Of a DNA stretch of 6,239 nt, positions 1-6,239 are shown one piece after another. The notes under the pieces were generated by a model. That model saw only the letters and a program-made list of their open reading frames with translations. It did not search any database and had not been told where the DNA came from. Source of the DNA: SOKG01 sp964449845 (GTDB lineage: Bacteria; Chloroflexota; Dehalococcoidia; SZUA-161); the NCBI GenBank assembly GCA_964449845.1, contig CAYVES010000151.1, forward strand, positions 1 through 6,239, in the 5' to 3' direction. Numbering within the stretch: position 1 is the first letter of the stretch; the number at the start of each line of letters is the position of its first letter. The translations under genes were made by a program, and so were the position numbers.

Positions 1-1
1 T

Positions 2-637
2 ATGTATGGCAAGGTGATGTCTATCCCCGATAGCCTGATGATGGACTACTTCGAGCTGCTTACCGACGTGGACGATGAGATGCTCACAGAATACAGGAAA
101 GTGCTTTCTGACGGCTCGAAGAATCCAATGGAAATAAAGAAGTTCCTTGCCTGGGAAATAGTCAGGCAGTTCCATAGCGTTGTGGGTGCCGAGCAGGCGC
201 AGGTGCATTTCGAGAGGGTAGTACAGCGAAAAGAGGTACCGGACGAAATGGAAGATCATCCCGTTTCTTTCAGCCGTTTAAGAAAGCGCCTTATCGAAAG
301 AGCACCTTCTGCTCTCGCGCACCTTGCAGGCAAAAAAGTGGACATCATTGAAGAAGACGAGACTCTCAACTTTGCCATCCGCGCAATCGATACAGATGAG
401 AAGAAATACGTTAAGTTCCACGTCGGGGAATTCCTACACCTTTCAGGATTAGTTGAGAGCCGCGCCGAGGCAAAGAGACTAGTAGCCCACGGGGCTGTCT
501 ATCTGGGTGATCCGAGCGTAGAGGCTTTCCAGAAGATAGAGGTTTTCGACGATACTAGGCCGATAAGGGACGGCAGCGTCTTTAAGATCGGCAAGCGGCG
601 CTGGGTCAAGATCGTCAACGCTGATGCTAAGCAGTAA
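2..637 (+). CDS. tyrS: Tyrosyl-tRNA synthetase, C-terminal half (5' end outside window)
   Basis: This is the C-terminal 211 residues of cytoplasmic tyrosyl-tRNA synthetase, which charges tRNA-Tyr with tyrosine using ATP. The visible part begins MYGKVMSIPD, the segment that in this family follows the KMSKS catalytic loop and runs into the helical anticodon-binding region (YFELLTDVDD, residues 16-25; then NPMEIKKFLAWEIV, residues 41-54). Residues about 141-205 form an S4-type RNA-binding domain (FLHLSGLVESRAEAKRLVAHG, then VYLGDPSV), the usual C-terminus of bacterial TyrRS. The ATG at base 2 is an internal methionine: the catalytic Rossmann domain with the HIGH-like motif, roughly half of a normal 400-420 residue enzyme, lies left of the window. 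The linker between the helical domain and S4 (about residues 85-140) looks longer and more charged than I expect. The gene ends in TAA and converges on fusA. Identification is firm. Confidence 0.95.
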   Translation: MYGKVMSIPDSLMMDYFELLTDVDDEMLTEYRKVLSDGSKNPMEIKKFLAWEIVRQFHSVVGAEQAQVHFERVVQRKEVPDEMEDHPVSFSRLRKRLIERAPSALAHLAGKKVDIIEEDETLNFAIRAIDTDEKKYVKFHVGEFLHLSGLVESRAEAKRLVAHGAVYLGDPSVEAFQKIEVFDDTRPIRDGSVFKIGKRRWVKIVNADAKQ

Positions 638-666
638 TTATAGCTAACCACAAATTTACTTATGGT

Positions 667-701
667 TCCCCTCCCCTGGCGGGAGGGGATTAAGGGGAGG
701 G
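667..701. repeat. G/C-rich hairpin and G-quadruplex motif between convergent genes
   Basis: Bases 667-675 (TCCCCTCCC) pair perfectly with 681-689 (GGGAGGGGA) around a 5-nt loop, giving a 9-bp, nearly all G:C stem. A second copy of the right-arm text, GGGGAGGG at 694-701, could substitute in an alternative stem. The four G runs at 681-683, 685-688, 694-697 and 699-701, with loops of 1, 5 and 1 nt, satisfy the usual G-quadruplex pattern on the + strand. The element fills most of the gap between the tyrS and fusA stop codons. It may stop transcription in both directions, but there is no T-run on either side, so it is not a textbook intrinsic terminator. It resembles C/G-rich dispersed repeats seen in many bacterial genomes; that it is repeated here is inference. 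Confidence 0.55.
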
Positions 702-708
702 TGCAGGA

Positions 709-2757
709 TCAAGCCTTCTCCGATTCCTTCTTCGACTCCGAGATTATGTTCTGGGTGATATGTTGGGGCACCTCTTCGTAGTGGCTATACTCCATTGTAT
801 AGCCGCCACGGCCCTGGGTGATTGACCTCAGGTCGATGGCGTACCTCAGCACCTCTGCTAGAGGTACCTGGGCATCAATAACGTTTATTCCGCCGCCGGG
901 GGTCATGCCCAGCACCTTGGCTCGTTTCCCATTGAGGTCGCTCATAACGTCACCCGTGAAGCTGTCGGGAATAGTTATCTGAACGTTCATTATTGGCTCA
1001 AGCAAAACGGGCTGCCCCTCAGAGACGCCTTTTCGTAAGGCATGGGAGCTGGCTAGCTTGAATGCTATGTCCGAGGAGTCAACCGAGTGATAGCTGCCAT
1101 CATATAGTTTCACCTTCAGGTCGGTTACGGGGTAACCAGCCAGTACGCCCTCATTCAGAGCCTCATTAACCCCCTTCTCCACAGCCGGTATATAGTTTTT
1201 GGGCACCGACCCACCTACTACCTTTGCTCCAAACTCGGACCCGGCTCCCCGAGGCAATGGTTCCAGCTCCAGCAAGACATGCGCGTATTGGCCATGTCCG
1301 CCAGTCTGCTTCTTGTGCTTATATTCTGCCTTGACTGGTACCGTGATTGTCTCTTTATAAGGTATCTTGGGCGTATCGATCTTCAGCTCGACGCCGAACT
1401 TGCGCTTTATCTTCTCTACAGATACATCTACGTGCGCTTCTCCCATCCCTGATACGATGGTCTCTGCGGTAACTGTATCTTTGTGGACGGCGATGGTAGA
1501 GTCCTCCTCGCTAAGCCTGCCCAGCGCTGGCCCCAGCTTATCCATGTCGGCTTTGGTCTTAGGGTAGACGGCGACGCTTAGAGTAGGAGCGGGGAACTCG
1601 ATGGTGTCAAGCAGCAACGGGTGTTCCTTGTCACAGAGGGTATCGTTTGTGCCTGTCTCCGCCAGTTTGGACACGGCGCCGATGTCTCCAGCGGCGATTC
1701 GGGACACAGGCTCTTGCGCCTTGCCCCGTATCCTATAGAGCTGGCCGATGCGCTCGGCGCGGTTCTTGTTGGCGTTCCATACGCTGGAGTCGCTGTTGAT
1801 GGCACCGCTATAAACCCTGAGATAGGTGAGCTTGCCCACGTAGGGATCAGCAGTCGTCTTGAACACCAGCGCTGACAGTGGCGCTGCGTCCTCCGGCTCT
1901 ATGGCTTCCTCTTGGCGAGTTTTGGCGTTCTGGGCCGTGATCTTACCCTTATCCTTTGGAGATGGCAGGTAGCTGCAGACAGCGTTCATTAGCTCGGCCA
2001 CCCCCTTGTTCTGCAGAGCGGAACCTACCATAACTGGCACCACCTTGCCTTCAGTTGTCGCAGCGCGCAAACCCCGATGAAGCTCCTCCTCGGTTAGCTC
2101 CTCTCCTTCCAGATACTTGGCGATGAGGTCGTCGTCGGTCTCCGCAGCAGCCTCAGCCACCTTGTCGCGAAAGGCAGCTACCTTGTCACCCAGATTGGAT
2201 GGAGCATCGGAAGGCTTGGCAGTGATCAAGTCTAGCACCCCTTCGAAGTTGCTCTCAGAGCCTATGGGTAGCTGAATAGGCACACATTTCTTGCCAAACG
2301 TGGTCTCAAGCTGCTCCAGCGTCTTGAAGAAATCGGCGTTGTCGCGGTCGATCTTGTTGACAAACAGTATGCGAGGAACACCCTTATCCTCGGCGTACTG
2401 CCAGACCAGCTCAGTTCCTACCTCCACTCCGGAGGCAGCGCAGACCACTATCACTGCACCCTCAGCAACACGTAGCGCCGCCTTGACTTCCCCCACGAAG
2501 TCCGCATAGCCCGGGGCATCGAGGATGTTTATCTTGGTCTTATTCCACTCAAAGGGGAGCAGAGAAGTATTGAGGCTGATTTTGCGTTTCACCTCTTCAG
2601 GATCGTAGTCCGAGGTGGTGGCTCCATCATCTACCTTGCCCAGCCTGGTAATCGCCTTGGCCTGGAACAACATGGCTTCACTGAGCGAGGTCTTGCCAGC
2701 CCCATTATGAGAGAGCAAAACAACATTGCGTATTTGGCCACTCTGATAATTATCCAT
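709..2757 (-). CDS. fusA: Elongation factor G, EF-G2-like translational GTPase
   Basis: A complete 682-residue translational GTPase. Classical EF-G drives ribosomal translocation after peptide-bond formation, using GTP in the cytoplasm. Domains in order: G domain with P-loop SHNGAGKTS (16-24), switch I KRKISL (57-62), G3 DAPGYADF (80-87), G4 NKID (134-137) and G5 GSA (245-247); domain II about 290-370; domain III about 390-463; domain IV with GGHGQYAHV (486-494) and DGSYHSVDSSDIAF (553-566); domain V with LLEPIMNVQITIPD (585-598). The P-loop (HNGAGKTS rather than HIDAGKTT) and Tyr84 in place of the histidine of DTPGH place it with the EF-G2/FusA2-like branch rather than canonical EF-G, so a main or accessory role cannot be decided here. 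The symbol fusA is used in the broad sense. The ATG at 2757 is preceded by a purine-rich GGGAAAGAGAG, a good ribosome binding site, and a promoter lies just upstream. No str-operon neighbours (rpsL, rpsG, tuf) are present. Confidence 0.95.
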   Translation of the reverse strand: MDNYQSGQIRNVVLLSHNGAGKTSLSEAMLFQAKAITRLGKVDDGATTSDYDPEEVKRKISLNTSLLPFEWNKTKINILDAPGYADFVGEVKAALRVAEGAVIVVCAASGVEVGTELVWQYAEDKGVPRILFVNKIDRDNADFFKTLEQLETTFGKKCVPIQLPIGSESNFEGVLDLITAKPSDAPSNLGDKVAAFRDKVAEAAAETDDDLIAKYLEGEELTEEELHRGLRAATTEGKVVPVMVGSALQNKGVAELMNAVCSYLPSPKDKGKITAQNAKTRQEEAIEPEDAAPLSALVFKTTADPYVGKLTYLRVYSGAINSDSSVWNANKNRAERIGQLYRIRGKAQEPVSRIAAGDIGAVSKLAETGTNDTLCDKEHPLLLDTIEFPAPTLSVAVYPKTKADMDKLGPALGRLSEEDSTIAVHKDTVTAETIVSGMGEAHVDVSVEKIKRKFGVELKIDTPKIPYKETITVPVKAEYKHKKQTGGHGQYAHVLLELEPLPRGAGSEFGAKVVGGSVPKNYIPAVEKGVNEALNEGVLAGYPVTDLKVKLYDGSYHSVDSSDIAFKLASSHALRKGVSEGQPVLLEPIMNVQITIPDSFTGDVMSDLNGKRAKVLGMTPGGGINVIDAQVPLAEVLRYAIDLRSITQGRGGYTMEYSHYEEVPQHITQNIISESKKESEKA

Positions 2758-2785
2758 ACTCTCTTTCCCAATTCGTAGTGACCAT

Positions 2786-2814
2786 ATTCTACTTCATGTA
2801 ATGGAACGGCGCAA
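2786..2814 (-). promoter_or_regulatory. Putative sigma70-type promoter of fusA
   Basis: Read on the - strand, TTGCGC (2809-2814) is followed after exactly 17 bp by TAGAAT (2786-2791, five of six matches to TATAAT). Transcription would start near 2779 and leave a leader of about 22 nt carrying the GGGAAAGAGAG ribosome binding site. The -35 box is only partly consensus. Confidence 0.5.
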
Positions 2815-2841
2815 CTGGAGTTTGTGGTTTGGCGGGAGTCC

Positions 2842-2870
2842 TTGAGGTCGCAATGGGCCTGTGGTATGCT
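2842..2870 (+). promoter_or_regulatory. Putative sigma70-type promoter of the membrane metalloprotease gene
   Basis: TTGAGG (2842-2847), a 17-bp spacer, then TATGCT (2865-2870). A TG pair at 2862-2863, one base upstream of the -10 box, gives an extended -10. Transcription would start near 2877, about 30-47 nt before the candidate start codons. It stands back to back with the fusA promoter; the two -35 boxes are 27 bp apart. Confidence 0.45.
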
Positions 2871-2905
2871 GAGCAACGGGCTATTGGCCTGACGGCCGAT
2901 CTCTG

Positions 2906-4150
2906 GTGGTAATTGGGGGCATGATGTGGAAATTGTTGGGTGGGGCAGCGCTCGTTCTCCTGGTCATTGTCTCCGCGGTGATAGGCAGTGATTTGCTCAC
3001 GAAGCAGAGTGAGTGGGATAGGATTGCTAGCCCCTACAGTTTCAATATCGCGCGCTGGGAATTCGAGAACTTCTTCGATAAGTGGGAATACAAGCTAAGG
3101 GAGGTTTTCGATAGAAGTGAGCTTTCGGAAGCGGAGAAGGTAGAGCTGGTCAAGGGCTATGTGTCTTTGGCGGAAGAAATCGCCTCACTGGAAGCCAGGA
3201 TCGATAGGGAGAAAGCCGAGGGACTTGGGTCGGAGAAGGATATTGACGTCTGGGAAGCCCAGCTTGCCGCTCTAAAGACAGACAGAGATGGGCTAGAGGA
3301 CCAGGTCGAGGAGATCATAGAGGGTCAGATAAGCGGGGTTCTTGGCGATGAAGGTCTGTCGATAGCGTTGAAGCTTGGTGGCGAGGTTGAGCTTCTCTTT
3401 CCTCCGGTGGATTTCGAGTTCGAGAAGAGGCCCAATGTTCTGATCGTCTCAAGCAGACATAAGATAGAAATTGTCGATACTGTTCTCCTTAGACCGGTCG
3501 TGAGTATGGAGGAGATGGTGGAAATCGAGGGGGCTGTAGAGGCGTTGGACTACTCAGGCCTGGTGGAGCCACTGGGCGGTGTTGCTACCTATCCGAGCAT
3601 TGTTCCACAGACGCCGTCGCTCCAGAACCTTCTTTCCAAGATAGCACATGAATGGTTGCACCACTACTTTTTCTTTCGACCCTTAGGACAAAGATATTGG
3701 TCGAACTACGAGATGACCACCATAAATGAGACTGCTGCGGATATAGCCGGCAATGAGATAGGACTCGTGGTCTACCAGCGGTACTACGCTGGAGAGGGAG
3801 AAGCGGGGCCACCGGCCGAAGAGCAGGAGCCGGCATTCGATTTTGGCAGGGAGATGAGGGGAATCAGGATCGCCGTCGATCAGTATTTGGCAAGGGGAGA
3901 GATTGAGGAAGCGGAGAGGTATATGGAAGAGAAACGTAAGTCCCTTGAGGCCAATGGGTACTATATCAGAAAGCTGAACCAGGCGTACTTTGCCTTTCAC
4001 GGCACCTATGCTGATACCCCAACGTCGGTGAGTCCGATTGGCGACCAGCTGCGGAAGCTTCGAGAGCGAAGCTTATCTCTGGGGGATTTCATAAGCACTG
4101 TGTCTGGGATTTCCAGCTATGAAGAATTACTGGGGATGATAGGCGAGTGA
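2906..4150 (+). CDS. Membrane-anchored HExxH zinc metalloprotease-like protein (uncharacterised)
   Basis: No named family is recognised. Numbering is from the GTG at 2906. Residues about 10-30 (LLGGAALVLLVIVSAVIG) form one hydrophobic N-terminal helix, a signal anchor or signal peptide, which would place the rest outside the membrane. Residues about 70-145 are charged, helical and coiled-coil-like. The mixed segment 150-235 is followed by AHEWLHHYF (247-255), an HExxH zinc site with H248, E249 and H252, then NETAAD (274-279). The latter matches the gluzincin NExxxD pattern (thermolysin has NEAISD), making E275 the likely third zinc ligand. The C-terminal 100 residues are helical and charged. 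Proteolysis is inferred from this motif pair; substrate and role are unknown. The GTG at 2906 has no clear ribosome binding site. ATG at 2921 or 2924 is equally plausible, with GGTGG at 2905-2909 or GGGGG at 2915-2919 upstream, and gives MMWK before the helix. The gene ends in TGA, 93 bp before an acyltransferase gene on the same strand. Confidence 0.8.
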   Translation: MVIGGMMWKLLGGAALVLLVIVSAVIGSDLLTKQSEWDRIASPYSFNIARWEFENFFDKWEYKLREVFDRSELSEAEKVELVKGYVSLAEEIASLEARIDREKAEGLGSEKDIDVWEAQLAALKTDRDGLEDQVEEIIEGQISGVLGDEGLSIALKLGGEVELLFPPVDFEFEKRPNVLIVSSRHKIEIVDTVLLRPVVSMEEMVEIEGAVEALDYSGLVEPLGGVATYPSIVPQTPSLQNLLSKIAHEWLHHYFFFRPLGQRYWSNYEMTTINETAADIAGNEIGLVVYQRYYAGEGEAGPPAEEQEPAFDFGREMRGIRIAVDQYLARGEIEEAERYMEEKRKSLEANGYYIRKLNQAYFAFHGTYADTPTSVSPIGDQLRKLRERSLSLGDFISTVSGISSYEELLGMIGE

Positions 4151-4175
4151 AACGCTGGCTAATGTTAAGACATAC

Positions 4176-4204
4176 TTCCCAATTCTTTCCAGGACGTTTA
4201 TAAT
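4176..4204 (+). promoter_or_regulatory. Putative sigma70-type promoter of the acyltransferase gene
   Basis: A perfect TATAAT at 4199-4204 lies 17 bp downstream of TTCCCA (4176-4181, four of six matches to TTGACA). A start near 4211 would leave a leader of about 33 nt. This suggests the acyltransferase can be transcribed on its own as well as by read-through from the upstream gene. Confidence 0.55.
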
Positions 4205-4227
4205 CGGGAAGCAGCCGCATTCCGTGC

Positions 4228-4235
4228 AAAGAGGT
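4228..4235 (+). promoter_or_regulatory. Ribosome binding site of the acyltransferase gene
   Basis: AAAGAGGT at 4228-4235 is close to the Shine-Dalgarno consensus and ends 8 nt before the ATG at 4244. This fixes that codon as the start. Confidence 0.7.
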
Positions 4236-4243
4236 GTAACTCT

Positions 4244-5107
4244 ATGTGGAGTTACCTAGCGTTCAAGATCGCAGGATTCACCATAGCCCACTTACCCACG
4301 AAGGCCGGATATGTGATCGCGCGTTTGACCGCGGATACAGTCTATATATTCTGGCCATCGCTGAGGGCCGCAGTTGCGGCCAACATGAGGCCTGTTCTAG
4401 GGTCTGAGGCAGATAATGCTACGCTGAAGCGAGCTGTACGAGTCGTCCTCAGGAATACCGCTAGGAACTACTTTGACCTCATCCATTTGCCGCGCATGAA
4501 ACTCAATGACATTGACAGCCGCATAACAACCCACGGCTGGCACAATTTTGAGGACGCTTTGAATAGGGGTAGGGGGGTAATCTTAGTTACCGCGCATCTC
4601 GGCAGTTTTGATATGGCTGGGCAGATCTTTGCAGCACGCTGCGCCAAGGTAACAATCCTTGTTGAAGCACTGAAGCCAGCAGTCTTGCTCAATCATGTCA
4701 TCGCCCTGAGGAGGAGCAAGGGTCTAAGTTGCATACCTGCTCAATTAGGTGTCCTAGGGGTAGTGAGACAGGCTCTGCGCCGTGGTGAAGCAGTGGGGCT
4801 GGTGTGCGATCGTGATATTGGAAAAGACGGCCTCAAGGCGAAGTTCTTTGGAAAGGAGACCACCTTTCCTTCAGGTGCCGTGCGCATTGCAATGCGCACA
4901 GGGGCAGCGGTTGTTCCCGCCTTCAACCTGCGCCGAGAGGATGGCCGATATGATGTATATTTCGAGCCTGCCCTCGACATCATTCCCTCGGGAAATGACG
5001 GTGTGGCAAGGAATATGGAGCAGATCATAGCTGTCATGGAGAAGTACATTAGAACATCTCCTGAGCAATGGGTGGTCCTCAGTCCCATCTGGCCGAGTGA
5101 GCAGTAG
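4244..5107 (+). CDS. Lysophospholipid/glycolipid acyltransferase, LpxL/HtrB/PatA family
   Basis: A complete 287-residue protein of the bacterial lipid A / phosphatidylinositol-mannoside acyltransferase family. Members move a fatty acyl chain from acyl-ACP or acyl-CoA to a hydroxyl of a membrane lipid at the cytoplasmic face. The catalytic HxxxxD motif is HLGSFD (H118 to D123) in the context ILVTAHLGSFDMAG. Downstream blocks typical of the family are VGLVCDRDIGKDG (184-196), KFFGKETTFPSGAVRIAMRTGAAVVPAF (about 200-227) and the FEPALDI segment (240-246). The N-terminus is moderately hydrophobic without a clear spanning helix, consistent with peripheral membrane attachment. Length is normal. If the host is a Chloroflexota, which mostly lack LPS, a PatA-like or phospholipid substrate is more likely than lipid A; that is inference, so no gene symbol is given. 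It follows the metalloprotease gene by 93 bp and has its own promoter and a good ribosome binding site. An exact 20-bp palindrome lies inside it at 4880-4899. Confidence 0.9.
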   Translation: MWSYLAFKIAGFTIAHLPTKAGYVIARLTADTVYIFWPSLRAAVAANMRPVLGSEADNATLKRAVRVVLRNTARNYFDLIHLPRMKLNDIDSRITTHGWHNFEDALNRGRGVILVTAHLGSFDMAGQIFAARCAKVTILVEALKPAVLLNHVIALRRSKGLSCIPAQLGVLGVVRQALRRGEAVGLVCDRDIGKDGLKAKFFGKETTFPSGAVRIAMRTGAAVVPAFNLRREDGRYDVYFEPALDIIPSGNDGVARNMEQIIAVMEKYIRTSPEQWVVLSPIWPSEQ

Positions 5108-5206
5108 TCAGCGCCGCTGAGCCAAATCTCACCAAGTATCATGCCCCCACTATGTTGTTCTATTGCGTGATTCCAGCCGTGGCGCTCGTTTACCGAAGAA
5201 CCTGTG

Positions 5207-5235
5207 TTGATTGGGTCCAGTTTTTATTGTAAGAT
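5207..5235 (+). promoter_or_regulatory. Putative promoter of tRNA-Ala
   Basis: TTGATT (5207-5212), a 17-bp spacer and TAAGAT (5230-5235). Initiation near 5242 gives a leader of about 9 nt before the mature tRNA start at 5251. The recombinase reading frame on the other strand ends inside the spacer, so this is host sequence left of the element boundary. Confidence 0.5.
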
Positions 5236-5250
5236 GTGGGTGTAAACTCT

Positions 5251-5326
<76 letters not shown>

Positions 5327-6239
5327 TAGTGTACGATAGAGGGAACCATGAGTTCCTCTTGAGTTATTCCACCGGGCGCCATCGGAATGGTGTAATTCAG
5401 CAGAACCTCGTTTTCTGTTACTTTCACCTCTTTGACAAAGCTCCTGATAAATGATCTTCTCTCCGTAAAGGAGCTTTCGCTGAGCAGGCTGCGCAGGTCC
5501 TCCACATAGCCAGTCACAGTATCCATATCCGCCAGTTCCACGCGTGTATCTGACAACAACCTTTCCAGTTCCCACCTGGTCACTTCCAGTTGCTCTTGAC
5601 GGAGCCTAAGCTGCTGGATACGCGGCGCGAGATCATCGAGAAACACCTTACCAGTTTCCAGGGCATCATACAGTTTCTCCAGGCGGCGCTTAACATCAGC
5701 AATCTCAGCGACAACCGTTTGGAGACGCTGGCGGTGTTCTGTGGCAGAAGCATCCATTTCCTCGTTGACCAGACATACCAACTCGGTTAGATTCTCCTTG
5801 GTCATAATATGCTCCCTTATCTTGTCTATTACCAGCCTCTCAAATTGCTGGCTGTTGAGATAACGAGCCCGGCACGAGCCAGCACCTCTTTTCAACAGAG
5901 TTCCGCAGACATAGTATCTAAACTGTCCCCCTTTGGCATCCTGGCCGACCAGAGCTTTGTCACAATAGCCACACCTGGCAAGCCCACTCAGGAGATAGCG
6001 GCTACTTACACGCTTGGGGTGAATTCTCGATGGGGCCCGTTCTTTGAGCAGATTCCGCACCCGCTCAAAAGTATCTCTGTCAACCAATGGCTGGCCAAGC
6101 GTTCTGCACCCGAACCGGAGCCAGTTTACGGGCACTGCTCTGGCCCCAGACGAGGGTGCCCGTGTAGACTTCGCTAGGAGCCTTTCTGAGTAACCCACCC
6201 GGCTTAATGCCAGTTAGTGCCTGTTGCAAGGCCATGTTG
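5327..6239. mobile_element. Left end of a putative integrated element at tRNA-Ala(GGC)
   Basis: A site-specific recombinase gene lies directly against the 3' end of an intact tRNA gene and points toward it, the usual layout at the end of an integrative element or genomic island. The part to the right of 5326 would be element DNA and would continue past the window edge. The boundary is inferred from the tRNA 3' end; no second attachment-site copy can be seen here, so the far end and cargo are unknown. Use of tRNA genes by serine rather than tyrosine recombinases is less common; as I recall, the ssrA-linked islands of Dehalococcoides are a precedent. Confidence 0.5.

Noticed and set aside
1367..1875. 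Short open frames on both strands within the EF-G gene
   Set aside because: They lie wholly inside a complete, well-conserved EF-G coding sequence and show no domain of their own.
4244..5107. Naming the acyltransferase lpxL or htrB
   Set aside because: The family match is clear but the substrate is not. No lipid A genes are nearby, and the inferred phylum generally lacks LPS.
5108..5120. TCAGC-GCC-GCTGA inverted repeat right after the acyltransferase stop as an intrinsic terminator
   Set aside because: The stem is only 5 bp and is followed by no T-run, so it is too weak to call.
4741..5142. A 133-codon open frame on the - strand opposite the acyltransferase
   Set aside because: It is antisense to strongly conserved family blocks of the acyltransferase and has no recognisable domain or ribosome binding site.

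Overview
The window looks like a piece of a Chloroflexota genome, most likely Dehalococcoidia or a close relative. This is an inference from protein character: an EF-G2-type elongation factor, a membrane-anchored HExxH protein of a kind I associate with that phylum, an LpxL/PatA-like acyltransferase, and a large serine recombinase sitting on a tRNA gene. No 16S or other decisive marker is present, so the taxonomy is tentative.

Left part (1-2757): the 3' half of tyrS (tyrosyl-tRNA synthetase, + strand) runs in from the left edge and converges on a complete fusA-type gene for an EF-G-like translational GTPase (- strand). The 71-bp gap between them holds a strong G/C-rich hairpin whose right arm also forms a four-run G-quadruplex motif.

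Middle (2758-5107): a compact divergent intergenic region has back-to-back sigma70-like promoters, one for fusA and one for a + strand gene. That gene encodes an N-terminally membrane-anchored protein with a thermolysin-like HEWLH...NETAAD zinc site, a probable gluzincin metalloprotease of unknown role. It is followed by a lysophospholipid/glycolipid acyltransferase of the LpxL/HtrB/PatA family, which has its own TATAAT promoter in the 93-bp gap. Both middle genes point to the cell envelope, but nothing in the sequence ties them to one pathway.

Right part (5108-6239): a complete tRNA-Ala(GGC) gene with encoded CCA and a well-placed promoter is immediately abutted, on the opposite strand, by the 3' end of a large serine recombinase gene. 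The recombinase frame reads without a stop through the whole tRNA in antisense and ends inside the tRNA promoter. This is what the boundary of an integrated element using the tRNA 3' end as attachment site should look like; the element would extend rightward beyond the window. The recombinase is frameshifted near 6085-6088 (conserved N-terminal text continues in another frame to the window edge), so it is probably broken unless the shift is a sequence error.

Most of the window is ordinary housekeeping sequence. The points most worth a second look are the uncharacterised membrane metalloprotease and the tRNA/recombinase junction.
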